From positions 1 through 54,125 of the forward strand of contig JAXHUH010000055.1 in NCBI GenBank assembly GCA_034211175.1: a stretch of 54,125 nt of DNA, read 5' to 3'. Positions 1 through 7,843 of this stretch are shown here, piece after piece. Numbering within the stretch: the first letter of the stretch is position 1; each line of letters starts with the position of its first letter. A program made the position numbers and the translations under genes. A model generated the notes under the pieces. It did no database searches and was not told the DNA's origin. It was given only the letters and a program-made list of their open reading frames with translations. The DNA comes from JAXHUH01 sp034211175. Its GTDB lineage: Bacteria > Actinomycetota > Acidimicrobiia > Acidimicrobiales > CAIXPF01.

Positions 1-86
1 GCAACTGATTTCCAAAACTCCATTCCAACGCACCCAAATAATGAGAACCCACCGCTACCACATGAACTCCACATAACAAAAATGCC

Positions 87-242
87 GTGGTCGGTCTGCG
101 GGCGGCGTTGCTGATGGCTCCGGTGCTGCTGACGATGTTGTTCGTGCAGCTCGGCCGCCGGCGGCGCGCGTCGGCGCTCGGAGCTGCGAGCATGACGTCG
201 GACCGGGTCGAACCGAGGGAGACGGGGAGCGACGATGGGTGA
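87..242 (+). CDS. possible small single-span membrane peptide (51 aa)
   Basis: This is a short GTG-started frame with one hydrophobic stretch (residues about 8-19, LLMAPVLLTMLFVQLG), then an RRRR patch and a polar tail, a layout that fits a small membrane-anchored peptide with a cytoplasmic tail. A hexamer TAACAA lies 7 bases before the GTG, similar to the leaderless promoters elsewhere in the window. Its stop overlaps the start of the amphi-Trp gene by 8 bases, so the two could be co-translated. There is no recognisable family. The first 80 bases of the window are much more AT-rich than the rest and look like promoter DNA. It may be only a chance frame. Confidence 0.3.
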   Translation: MVGLRAALLMAPVLLTMLFVQLGRRRRASALGAASMTSDRVEPRETGSDDG

Positions 243-456
243 CGAGCTGCTCGAGGTGACGGAGAAGCAGACGCTGTCGCGTGAGGCGGCGGCGGACCGG
301 CTGCGGGAGCTGGCCGACCAGCTGGCCCGCCACAACGAGGTGACGTTCCTGCGGGACGGTGTCCGCTACCGGGCCAAGGTGCCGGCCGAGGTCGAGCTGA
401 CCGTGGAGGTCGAGCTCGGCGACGAGTCGGAGATCGAGATCGAGATCGCCTGGTAG
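235..456 (+). CDS. amphi-Trp domain protein (73 aa)
   Basis: A small acidic protein that matches the amphi-Trp family: an N-terminal half with alternating charged and hydrophobic residues, a middle segment VTFLRDGVRYRAKVP, then beta-strand-like alternation ending in EIEIEIAW with the family's terminal tryptophan. The length is normal for the family. The biochemical role of the family is not established. A GGGGAG ribosome site lies about 8 bases before the ATG. It may follow the overlapping small membrane ORF. It converges on the AbrB-like gene, leaving a gap of 42 bases. Confidence 0.85.
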   Translation: MGDELLEVTEKQTLSREAAADRLRELADQLARHNEVTFLRDGVRYRAKVPAEVELTVEVELGDESEIEIEIAW

Positions 457-498
457 CCGCCAGCAGCGCAGCGGCGGCACGCGCGGCGCGCGACGCGG

Positions 499-726
499 TC
501 ACGAGCCTCGGGTGAGGGCCATGATCTCCTCGGTCGTCATGTCGAGGTCGCCTCGCCCTCGCAGCCGTTCGGCGAGCTGCTGCCCGAGCGCCGGCCGGTG
601 CTGCGCCTTGCGTACGACGATGGCGTCGCCACGTCGCTCGAACTCCACCTCCGTGCCGGCCCTGATGCCGAGCGCATCGCGCAGCCCCTTCGGGATCGTC
701 ACCTGGCCTTCCTGGTTGACCTTCAT
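499..726 (-). CDS. AbrB/MazE/SpoVT-type DNA-binding protein (75 aa)
   Basis: The N-terminal half is a swapped-hairpin AbrB domain: MKVNQEGQVTIPKGLRDALG, then AGTEVEFERRGDAIVVRK. This is the usual fold of antitoxins that bind their own promoter as dimers. The C-terminal half (LAERLRGRGDLDMTTEEIMALTRG) resembles the toxin-binding tail of VapB/MazE antitoxins. No toxin gene follows: the downstream DNA is the oppositely directed amphi-Trp gene. An in-frame ATG lies two codons upstream, but a TAGGTT hexamer 8 bases before the chosen ATG favours this start. It could be an orphan antitoxin or a free-standing regulator. Confidence 0.8.
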   Translation of the reverse strand: MKVNQEGQVTIPKGLRDALGIRAGTEVEFERRGDAIVVRKAQHRPALGQQLAERLRGRGDLDMTTEEIMALTRGS

Positions 727-734
727 CGGCATGC

Positions 735-740
735 AACCTA
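735..740 (-). promoter_or_regulatory. -10 hexamer of the AbrB-like gene, leaderless
   Basis: TAGGTT on the minus strand, 8 bases before the ATG, with no ribosome site between. It fits the TA(C/G)NNT pattern seen at other starts in this window. Confidence 0.5.
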
Positions 741-936
741 CCGGTGCGCACTCCCACGCTCTCGCTGGATCGAGCTGGCCCCCGCCGCAGTCTCTGAGGG
801 CGACGACGGCGCTCCCGGCCGGGTGCCTCGTGCGCACCGACATGTTCGATGTCCCCGGTCGGCTCGGCCCCCCCGCCGACCACGGTGAACGCCCGTCGCG
901 GCGAGCCATCAGGCATCCCCCGGCCGTGCCCGCGGA

Positions 937-942
937 TACGTT
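937..942 (+). promoter_or_regulatory. -10 hexamer, leaderless start of the 949 gene
   Basis: TACGTT followed by 6 bases and the GTG start codon; there is no ribosome site. Confidence 0.5.
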
Positions 943-948
943 CGAAGA

Positions 949-1389
949 GTGCACGGTGACTTCGCCGACCTCGCTGATCGGTTCGCGCCGCTGGTCGAGC
1001 GGGTCCGGGGGCGGGACCTGGCGACGAAGCGGGCGGCGGTGGCGGAGCTGTCGCCGACCGAGCAGGCGGTGTTCGCCTGGTACTCGTTCCACGCCCACGC
1101 CCACGCCCACGCCGGTGTGGGCTCCGGGGCGGCGGACGACGTCGCGATGTTCCGGAGCATCTGTGAGATCTACGTCCTCGAGTGGCAGGTCTGGCACGAG
1201 GTCGAGCGGGCAGCCCCGGTGCTGGCGGTCCCCGGCGTCGAGGAGCTGTGCCGCCGAATCCGTGTCACCGCCGAGGGCCGCCCCGCCGCCGAGCCGTGGC
1301 GGGACCTGAGCCTGACCTATCACCGCCTCGCCCCTGCGCTCACGAGGTCCGCAGCGAACGTGGCGCGCGCCGACGGGACGACCGGGTAG
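949..1389 (+). CDS. hypothetical protein with His-Ala repeat (146 aa)
   Basis: The function is not recognised. The protein is mostly helical in character, starts HGDFADLADRFAPLVERVRGRD, and has a short FHAHAHAHAG run at about residues 47-56, which is a direct 6-base repeat in the DNA. The second half (ICEIYVLEWQVWHEV, then EPWRDLSLTYHRLAPALTRSA) is rich in aromatic residues. No signal peptide or membrane segment is seen. The GTG start is supported by a TACGTT hexamer 6 bases upstream. It ends 52 bases before the oppositely directed HNH gene. Confidence 0.6.
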   Translation: MHGDFADLADRFAPLVERVRGRDLATKRAAVAELSPTEQAVFAWYSFHAHAHAHAGVGSGAADDVAMFRSICEIYVLEWQVWHEVERAAPVLAVPGVEELCRRIRVTAEGRPAAEPWRDLSLTYHRLAPALTRSAANVARADGTTG

Positions 1390-1441
1390 GTCGCCTCGCC
1401 GGAGGAAATGACCGCCGGGCCACTGGTGGTGGCGGCCCGGT

Positions 1442-2614
1442 TCACAGGAGTCGTGGTGGGTCGGTGCCCCGCGGTCGGCTGGCGCGGACGACGCCTCGGG
1501 GGTCGACGACCTCGAGCGTGGCGTCGGGCAGCAGCTTGGCGTGCCATCCCTGCTTGTGCAGTTTGCGGTGGTGTCGCCGGCAGAGCAGGGCGAGCTGGTC
1601 GATGTTCGTGAGCCCGCCGTGGGTCCACCAGACGATGTGGTGGGCGTCGCACCAACTCGGCTTGCGATCGCAGCCCGGGAACCGGCAGCCGCCGTCGCGA
1701 GCGACGATGGCGTTCCACAGCTCCTCGGGAGCAGTCCGCACCTTCCGCCCGTAGTTCAGCACGGCGCCGTCGGCGTCCATCAGGAGCCGGTAGACGAGCG
1801 AGTCGCAGAGCCACGAGTCGGCGCCGGGCCCGGTCATGGGCCGGCCGTCGATCGTGCGCATCTCGCCGGACGTGGCGTCGAGCAGCACGTTGATGTGCGG
1901 ACGGTCGCGACCTGTCTTCTTGTTCTCGCCGTTGTGGTCGAGCGCGAACTTGAAGAGGTCGACGACTATATCGGCCCGCCGCTGCTTCGCATTCCGCGGC
2001 TGCTCGCCGTCGACGTCCTGTGATGCGAACTGCCGCAGCGCCGTATCGACGATCTCGGCATCAGCCGCATTGAACGTCGCGTTCAGTACACCCTTGCCGT
2101 TCGCGGTGATCGACCACGACGCCTCACCGGTCTCGTCGGGTAGCTCGCGCGAGTCGTCTGCGTCTTCCGCCGCGGCCCGCCACGCCTGCATGGCGACAGC
2201 GGCGTCGCCGGGCGAGAACTCGGCAAGCTGGGGCACCCAGTCGTGCTCGCGCTCGGCGAACTGCTCGATCAACCGGCCTTTGGTGTTGGCCAGGATCGCC
2301 GCTACGTGGCCGGATCGCAGCTCCCCAGCCTCGAACGCCTCGGCCGTGGCCGGCAGGTGCCGGAGCCGACGTGCCCGGTTCGCCTCGCTCCCGGCCGCCC
2401 GCCCGTCGAGCCCCTGGTTCCGCAGCCACGCGGTGGTCGACGTCGCCGAATCGATCTCAAACAGTCGCCGATCATCGAACTCCGCGAGCGCAGCCGCGAT
2501 CTTCGCATCCAACTGATCACGCAGAGCGAGAACGGCGCGCAGCGTCTCGGGATCACACCCGAGATCGAGACCTTCGACCGCCTCCCGCAACAACGCCAAC
2601 TCCGCCATCCGCAC
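1442..2614 (-). CDS. 13E12-family protein: DUF222 plus HNH endonuclease domain (390 aa)
   Basis: The N-terminal and middle region is the DUF222 domain typical of the actinobacterial '13E12 repeat' family. Near the C-terminus is an HNH nuclease fold: RDGGCRFPGCDRKPSWCDAH, then HIVWWTHGGLTNIDQLALLC and RRHH, with paired Cys-x4-Cys and Cys-x2-HH zinc ligands. Members are often linked to mobile DNA, but their role is unproven. The start is placed at a GTG two codons before an ATG, because a TACCCT hexamer lies exactly 7 bases upstream of the GTG. A second copy with a very similar C-terminus is cut by the right edge of the window and points the same way. Confidence 0.9.
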   Translation of the reverse strand: MRMAELALLREAVEGLDLGCDPETLRAVLALRDQLDAKIAAALAEFDDRRLFEIDSATSTTAWLRNQGLDGRAAGSEANRARRLRHLPATAEAFEAGELRSGHVAAILANTKGRLIEQFAEREHDWVPQLAEFSPGDAAVAMQAWRAAAEDADDSRELPDETGEASWSITANGKGVLNATFNAADAEIVDTALRQFASQDVDGEQPRNAKQRRADIVVDLFKFALDHNGENKKTGRDRPHINVLLDATSGEMRTIDGRPMTGPGADSWLCDSLVYRLLMDADGAVLNYGRKVRTAPEELWNAIVARDGGCRFPGCDRKPSWCDAHHIVWWTHGGLTNIDQLALLCRRHHRKLHKQGWHAKLLPDATLEVVDPRGVVRASRPRGTDPPRLL

Positions 2615-2621
2615 AACAAGA

Positions 2622-2627
2622 AGGGTA
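2622..2627 (-). promoter_or_regulatory. -10 hexamer of the 13E12 HNH gene, leaderless
   Basis: TACCCT on the minus strand, 7 bases before a GTG that is in frame with the DUF222 domain. It decides the start in favour of the GTG. Confidence 0.5.
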
Positions 2628-2907
2628 CACCAGTTCGATCTCACTGCCAAACAGAAACCGCACGATTCCGTACGAAACATCAGCCACTCGCCCACGACTG
2701 TTCTGGTACGCGAATCCGACCACAGGTGGCCGGATTCGCGTACAAGTTCGGAGTTGACGGACTGCCCGACCCGGCGAAGGAGCACTACTGTCACGAATTG
2801 CGTGCATCGCCTCGCCGAGCGTGACGAGTCACGGATAGGCTCCGGGTCGTGGGAGCAGCGGGGACGGGGCAGACGGGGCGCCCGGCACGATCAGCAGCAC
2901 TCGGGCG

Positions 2908-5900
2908 GTGAACGCGACGGGCGAGGCCGGCGAGTCGTCGGCCGGGACGATCTTCATCTCATACCGGCGCTCCGATGCGAACAACGCCGCCACCGCCGTC
3001 CGCCAGAACCTGCTCGCCCACTTCGGCGAGGTCGCCGTCTTCCAGGACGTGACCGGCATCCCGGCCGGAGCCCGGTTCCCCGACGAGCTTCGCACCCAGC
3101 TCGCCCAGGCCCGGGCCGTCGTCGTGCTCATGGGTCCGGGATGGCTCGCCGCGCTCGACGAGTACCACCGCCGCCGCATCGACGACCCGGCCGACTGGGT
3201 CCACATCGAGATCGCCACCGCCTTGGCCGACGACGACACCCTCGTCGTCCCTGTGCTGCTCGACAGTGCGACGATGCCCCCGGCGGAGGCGTTCCCGCAG
3301 CCCCTGGCCGGGCTCGCTGAGATCAACGCCGTACGGGTTCGGGCCAGCGACTGGGACGCCGACATCGAGGCGCTCCTCGACGCGGTCGCCGAGGTGGTAC
3401 CGCCGCGGCAGGTTCACCGAGAGGGCAAACCGCGTTCGAAGGAGCAGCGGGCGTTCATCTCGTACGCCCGGTCGGACGGCCAGCCGTTCGCGATCCAGCT
3501 CGAGCGGGATCTGCCCGATGACATCGGGGCCTGGCTCGACCGCCAGCGGATGTCGGGCGACGACCGCTGGTGGCAGCAGATCAAGGACGCCATCGACGCC
3601 GCCCAGTACCTCGTGGCGGTGATGACGCCGGGCGCCATTACGTCAGAGATGACCCGCCGGGAGTGGCAGTACGCCCGCCGGCGCGGGGTGCGGATCTGTC
3701 CCGTGAAGGGCGTGCCCGACGCCGAGCTCGACTACGACGCGCTCCCGCAGTGGATGCGTGGCCGCCACTTCTACGACCCCGAGCACGAGCGAGAGCGGCT
3801 GGTCAGCTACCTCCGCGAGGACTACGACGAACCGAAGCGGGTCCCGTTCACCGCACCCGATCTCCCCCGCCAGTTCGTCCAACGCCCGGACGAGTTCGGT
3901 CAGCTGAAGGCGATGGTCCTCGACCGCGAGCGTCACGACCCCGTGCCGATCACGACCGCGCTCGCCGGCTCCGGCGGGTTCGGGAAGACCACCCTCGCCA
4001 TCGCGCTGTGCCACGACGACGACGTCTTCACCGCCTTCGAGGACGGCATCCTCTGGGTCGAGCTTGGCGAGAAGCCCGACCTCCTCGCCAAGCTCACCGA
4101 GCTGTACGCCTCCCTGACCGGCCGGCGCCCCGGTTTCACGACGGTCCAGGACGCCGCCAACACGGTCGCCGACCGCCTCACCGACGACCGATGCCTCCTG
4201 GTGATCGACGACGTCTGGGACCGTGACCACGCCGAGCCGTTCCTGCTCCGGGCCGATCACTGCACGAAGATCGTCACGACCCGCGACCCGGGCATCGCCC
4301 GAGCACTCGGCTCGGACGGAACCGAACCAGTTGCGATCGACGAGATGACGGCCGACGAGGCCACCGACCTCCTGGTCGCGCGCGTGCCCGAAGCGGATGG
4401 GACGGCCCGCGCTGCGGCCCGGGCGCTTGCGCGGCAGCTGGGCGAGTGGCCCCTGCTGCTCAACCTCGCCGGAGCACTGATCGACGAACGCGTGGCGGAG
4501 GGCGAGTCCGTCGTCGATGCGATCGGCTTCGCTGCCGAGGCGTACGGCGACGAAGGCCTGAGAGCCTTCGACGAGCGGGACTCCGAGGCGCGAGACGCCG
4601 CCGCGGCTCGTTCGATGGCCGTGAGCGAGCGACGGCTCAACGAGGAGAACCGCGAGCGCTTCCGGCGGCTAGGCATCACCCCCGAGGACACCGACATCCC
4701 GTTCCGGGTCCTCGAACAGCTGTGGGGAGCCCGGCCGGTCTCCGCCGACCGCACGGTCAAGCACCTCGTCTCCCTCGGGCTGATCAGGCGCGACCTTCGA
4801 GCGAAGACGATCCGGCTCCACGACGTCATCCGCACTGAGCTGGAACGCCGGCTGAGGGATGAGGCCGCGGCGCTGCACGGCGAGCTCCTCGAGGCGATCG
4901 GCGGGATTACCGGGCTCGACACCGAGTACGGGTGGCGCTGGTGGGCTCACCACATGGTCGCCGCCGGCCGCGCCGACGAGCTATCGGGCTCGATGCTCAC
5001 GTACCACTGGCTCGAGCAGAAGCTCGTCCACACGGACCCGCAGTCAATTCTTGCCGACCTGAGTCTTCTCGCCCTACCCGCAGCGTCGACACTGGCGTCG
5101 GCGGTCCGCCTCTCCGCAGGTGCGCTAACCGAGAATCCTGACGAACTCGCTGCACAGCTAGTCGGCAGACTCGACTTGGGGAACGACCCGATCCTAGATG
5201 CGATTACGGAGGCGGCTGAGCGCCGCAACGGGCCGTGTATCCATCCCCGATCGCCCTGCTTGACGCCACCGGGTGGGCCGCTGGTGATGTCACTGCGCGG
5301 CCACGCTGGCACCGTACGTGCTGTCGCTCTCAGTCCTGACGGCCACCACACCGTCACCGGCGCCGACGACGACACCGTGCGCGTCTGGGACCTCCGCACA
5401 GGACAACAAACCCAACAACTCAACGGCCACACCGACAGCGTCCGCGCCGTCGCAGTCACCCCGACGGCCGCTACACCATCACCGGATCATCCGACAACAC
5501 CATCCGCGTCTGGGACCTCCGCACAGGACGACAAACCCAACAACTCAACGGCCACACCGACAGCGTCCGCGCCGTCGCAGTCACCCCCGACGGCCGCTAC
5601 ACCATCACCGGATCATCCGACAACACCATCCGCGTCTGGGACCTCCGCACAGGACGACAAACCCAACAACTCAACGGCCACACCGACGGCGTCCTCGCAG
5701 TTGCCGCAACCCCTGACGGCACTAAAGTCATCAGTGGTTCGTACGACCAAAGCGTACGCATCTGGAGCCTGGAAACCGGTGAACGGATCGCACAACTTGA
5801 TGGCCACACGGGTGGAGTGTGGGCTGCCGTCACTTCCGCTGACGGCGACCGCGCCATCACCAGCGCATACGATCAGACTGTCCGCATTTGGGATCTCTCA

Positions 5901-6024
5901 GCCGCGAGACGAACCCAGAGATCCAACAGCCACACCGACTGGGTCAGAACCGTCGCCGTCACGAACGATGGCGAACGCGCCATATCGGGCTCTCATGACA
6001 GCACAATCTGCATCTGGGGCATAA
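2908..6024 (+). CDS. TIR-TIR-NB-ARC-WD40 NLR-like protein, N-terminal part up to a frameshift
   Basis: This looks like a STAND/NLR-like signalling ATPase. Residues 14-165 form a TIR domain (FISYRRSD; Glu101 in DWVHIEIATAL lines up with the catalytic Glu of SARM1-type NADases). Residues 181-305 form a second TIR (FISYARSD; candidate Glu252 in RREWQYA). The NB-ARC follows: Walker A GSGGFGKTT (354-362), Walker B CLLVIDDVWD (429-438), TTRD (457-460), a WPLLL motif (514-518) and an MHD-like LHD (637-639). WD40 repeats start near residue 797. At codon about 852 one C is missing relative to the next repeat, so the frame leaves the WD40 series and runs through Thr/Pro-rich sequence to a stop. TIR-NLR proteins of bacteria act in antiphage defence by NAD+ depletion; that role is inferred. 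The start is GTG, with a weak ribosome site. Confidence 0.85.
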   Translation: MNATGEAGESSAGTIFISYRRSDANNAATAVRQNLLAHFGEVAVFQDVTGIPAGARFPDELRTQLAQARAVVVLMGPGWLAALDEYHRRRIDDPADWVHIEIATALADDDTLVVPVLLDSATMPPAEAFPQPLAGLAEINAVRVRASDWDADIEALLDAVAEVVPPRQVHREGKPRSKEQRAFISYARSDGQPFAIQLERDLPDDIGAWLDRQRMSGDDRWWQQIKDAIDAAQYLVAVMTPGAITSEMTRREWQYARRRGVRICPVKGVPDAELDYDALPQWMRGRHFYDPEHERERLVSYLREDYDEPKRVPFTAPDLPRQFVQRPDEFGQLKAMVLDRERHDPVPITTALAGSGGFGKTTLAIALCHDDDVFTAFEDGILWVELGEKPDLLAKLTELYASLTGRRPGFTTVQDAANTVADRLTDDRCLLVIDDVWDRDHAEPFLLRADHCTKIVTTRDPGIARALGSDGTEPVAIDEMTADEATDLLVARVPEADGTARAAARALARQLGEWPLLLNLAGALIDERVAEGESVVDAIGFAAEAYGDEGLRAFDERDSEARDAAAARSMAVSERRLNEENRERFRRLGITPEDTDIPFRVLEQLWGARPVSADRTVKHLVSLGLIRRDLRAKTIRLHDVIRTELERRLRDEAAALHGELLEAIGGITGLDTEYGWRWWAHHMVAAGRADELSGSMLTYHWLEQKLVHTDPQSILADLSLLALPAASTLASAVRLSAGALTENPDELAAQLVGRLDLGNDPILDAITEAAERRNGPCIHPRSPCLTPPGGPLVMSLRGHAGTVRAVALSPDGHHTVTGADDDTVRVWDLRTGQQTQQLNGHTDSVRAVAVTPTAATPSPDHPTTPSASGTSAQDDKPNNSTATPTASAPSQSPPTAATPSPDHPTTPSASGTSAQDDKPNNSTATPTASSQLPQPLTALKSSVVRTTKAYASGAWKPVNGSHNLMATRVECGLPSLPLTATAPSPAHTIRLSAFGISQPRDEPRDPTATPTGSEPSPSRTMANAPYRALMTAQSASGA
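5419..5691 (+). repeat. tandem 126-bp WD40-coding repeats with a one-base deletion
   Basis: Two consecutive near-identical units begin at 5419 and 5544, and the start of a third copy at 5670. The first unit is 125 bases and the second 126 bases (42 codons). The difference is a run of 4 C after GTCA near 5458-5462, against 5 C in the next copy. Such near-identity suggests recent duplication or gene conversion. Confidence 0.9.
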
Positions 6025-6785
6025 GCCAAGGGCAACGACACCTCCGACTCACTGGCCATGAGGACCGAGTGCGGACAGTCGCTATCACACCCGACGACCG
6101 TCACGCAGTGAGTGGATCTGACGATCGGACCATTCGAGTCTGGAGTCTCGCAACGAGCAAAGTGACTCTACGTCTCCTCGGTCACGACGACGCCGTCAAG
6201 ACAATCAAAGTTACACCTGATGGTTCCCATGTAATCAGCGGTGGTGACGACCAGACCGTGCGCGTCTGGGATCTCCGCGCCGGCGGACACGTGCTCACGC
6301 TGAACGGCGACACCGGACCAGTGTCGGCCGTTGCTATCACGCCTGACGGCGGCAAGTTGGTCGCTGGCTCATTCGGCGGGTGTCTCCACGTCTGGGACTT
6401 GCCAGCAGGCCGGCAAACCTTCCAAGTTGCAGGCCACACAGGGCGGGTGATGGCCGTCGCGGTGACCCCAGACGGGCACCACGCCGTCTCCGGGTCATCC
6501 GATACGACGATGCGTGTATGGGACCTCAGGTCCGGTCAACAGACACTCCAGGTCGATGGCCACACCGACTGGGTACGAGCGGTGGCAGTGACCCACGACG
6601 GCCAACACGTCCTCTCAGGGTCCTCTGATCAGACAATCCGAGCGTGGGACCTCACCACCGGCAAGCAGGTCGCGCGGTTCACCGGAGACGGCGGCTTCAT
6701 CCTCAGCCTCGCCGTAACCACCGACGACGTCATCGTGGCCGGGACCGCCTCGGGGGCGGTGTACTTCCTCGACTTCGTGCGCTGA
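5463..6785 (+). CDS. WD40 beta-propeller, C-terminal part of the TIR-NLR gene after the frameshift
   Basis: In the frame that would follow if one C were restored near 5460, the WD40 series continues without a stop through ten more repeats of about 42 residues. The motifs are typical: GHTDSVRAVAVTPDG, SGSSDxTIRVWDL, ending in a weaker blade GAVYFLDFVR. With the two repeats encoded upstream, the full gene would have about 12 WD repeats and 1292 residues. In NLR-like proteins the C-terminal repeats sense the trigger. As given, an independent product could start only from internal sites such as the GTG at 5817. It is most likely the C-terminal half of the same gene rather than a separate gene. 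Confidence 0.75.
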   Translation, partial: DGRYTITGSSDNTIRVWDLRTGRQTQQLNGHTDSVRAVAVTPDGRYTITGSSDNTIRVWDLRTGRQTQQLNGHTDGVLAVAATPDGTKVISGSYDQSVRIWSLETGERIAQLDGHTGGVWAAVTSADGDRAITSAYDQTVRIWDLSAARRTQRSNSHTDWVRTVAVTNDGERAISGSHDSTICIWGISQGQRHLRLTGHEDRVRTVAITPDDRHAVSGSDDRTIRVWSLATSKVTLRLLGHDDAVKTIKVTPDGSHVISGGDDQTVRVWDLRAGGHVLTLNGDTGPVSAVAITPDGGKLVAGSFGGCLHVWDLPAGRQTFQVAGHTGRVMAVAVTPDGHHAVSGSSDTTMRVWDLRSGQQTLQVDGHTDWVRAVAVTHDGQHVLSGSSDQTIRAWDLTTGKQVARFTGDGGFILSLAVTTDDVIVAGTASGAVYFLDFVR

Positions 6786-6880
6786 CGGTCACCTGCCAGC
6801 TCGGCCGAAGCCGCCGCACCAGACCGCCATCGAAGGTTCCTCGAACCGCTTCCCCCAGTTCACCGTCGCTTCAACTCTGG

Positions 6881-6890
6881 TCATCTAGAC
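6881..6890 (+). promoter_or_regulatory. candidate PhnF operator upstream of phnD
   Basis: TCATCTAGAC lies 40 bases before the phnD start. Its first nine bases match the palindromic site in front of phnF. GntR/HutC regulators of phn loci bind short palindromes with a CTAG-like centre; the assignment here rests on the shared sequence. Confidence 0.45.
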
Positions 6891-6930
6891 ATCTGGGGTA
6901 CCGCCCCGACCAGGAGAGGAACCTACGGAG

Positions 6931-7830
6931 ATGTCTGGGATCACCGCCCGTCGCCGGGCTGGCGCCGCGTTCGCGGCACTCGCCCTCGCCGGTGTCGTCG
7001 CCGGCTGTGGCGGGGACGACGATGACGCCGCCTCCTCCGAGACCATCCGCCTCGCCGTCACCGACGTGCAGGGGCTCGAGGAGCTCCAGCGGGAGTTCGG
7101 CGCCTTCAAGGACACGTTCGAGGAGCTGACCGACACCGAGCTCGAGTTCTTCGCCGTCGCCGACCGCGCCGCGGCGGCCACGGCCCTCGACGCGGACCGG
7201 GTCGACGTCGTCTTCACCGGCCCCGCCGAGTACGTCGTGATGCGGGCCCGCACCGACGCCGAGCCGATCGTCGCCATCCGCCGCCCCGACTACCACTCGT
7301 GCATCTACACCACCGTCGACAGCGGCATCACCACCGTCGACGAGCTCGCCGGCACCACGATCGCCATGAGCGACGTCGGCTCCACCAGCGGCCACCTCGG
7401 CCCGTCCCAGCTCCTCGTCGACGCGGGCTTCGACCCGCAGGAGGACATGGAGATCCTGACCGTCGGCGACGCCGTCCACGAGGCCCTCGTCCGGGGCGAC
7501 GTCGACGCCGTCGGCATCGGCTGCCACGACTACGCCGAGTTCATGGAGAGCGACGACCCGGCGAACTACACGATGCTCGTCGAGGGCGACCCGCTCCCGC
7601 CCGACGTCCTCATCGCCCGCGACGGGTTCGACGAGGACACGGTCGAGCTGGTCCGCACCACGTTCGTCGACCACTTCGGCGAGCTGCTCGAGTCCATGCT
7701 CGAGGGCGCGGACAACGCCAAGTACGAGAACGCGGAGATCGTCGAGGTCGACGACAGCGACTACGACGTCGTCCGCTCCATGTACGAGGCCGTCGGCGTC
7801 GACGACTTCACCGAGTTCGTCGGCGACTGA
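6931..7830 (+). CDS. phnD: phosphonate ABC transporter substrate-binding lipoprotein
   Basis: PhnD is the surface-anchored receptor that hands phosphonates to the PhnCE importer. The N-terminus has an Arg-rich start, a hydrophobic segment and a lipobox GVVAGC with Cys26 as the lipidation site. The mature part has the phosphate/phosphonate-binding type 2 periplasmic fold: IRLAVTDVQG, DVVFTGPAEYV, then ELAGTTIAMSDVGSTSGHLG, the loop that contacts the phosphonate, and AVGIGCHDYAEF. At 299 aa the length is normal. AGGAG and CGGAG elements precede the ATG. It is the first gene of phnDCE and lies downstream of a candidate PhnF operator; the gap to phnC is 13 bases. Confidence 0.93.
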   Translation: MSGITARRRAGAAFAALALAGVVAGCGGDDDDAASSETIRLAVTDVQGLEELQREFGAFKDTFEELTDTELEFFAVADRAAAATALDADRVDVVFTGPAEYVVMRARTDAEPIVAIRRPDYHSCIYTTVDSGITTVDELAGTTIAMSDVGSTSGHLGPSQLLVDAGFDPQEDMEILTVGDAVHEALVRGDVDAVGIGCHDYAEFMESDDPANYTMLVEGDPLPPDVLIARDGFDEDTVELVRTTFVDHFGELLESMLEGADNAKYENAEIVEVDDSDYDVVRSMYEAVGVDDFTEFVGD

Positions 7831-7843
7831 CGGGGCGAGCACG

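Noticed and set aside
1100..1121. Short tandem GCCCAC repeat
   Set aside because: It encodes His-Ala pairs within a coding frame; four short units are too few to be a regulatory or CRISPR-like array.
2609..2907. Search for a gene between the HNH and TIR genes
   Set aside because: Frames there are short, with poor codon use; the stretch looks like a divergent promoter region, including a possible TAGGCT at 2836-2841.
5419..5795. Tandem repeats considered as a CRISPR array
   Set aside because: The 126-base period without spacers and clear WD40 coding explain them.
5464..6024. Thr/Pro/Ser-rich repeat tail of the frameshifted TIR gene
   Set aside because: The repeats are the WD40 DNA repeats read out of frame; the composition has no independent support.
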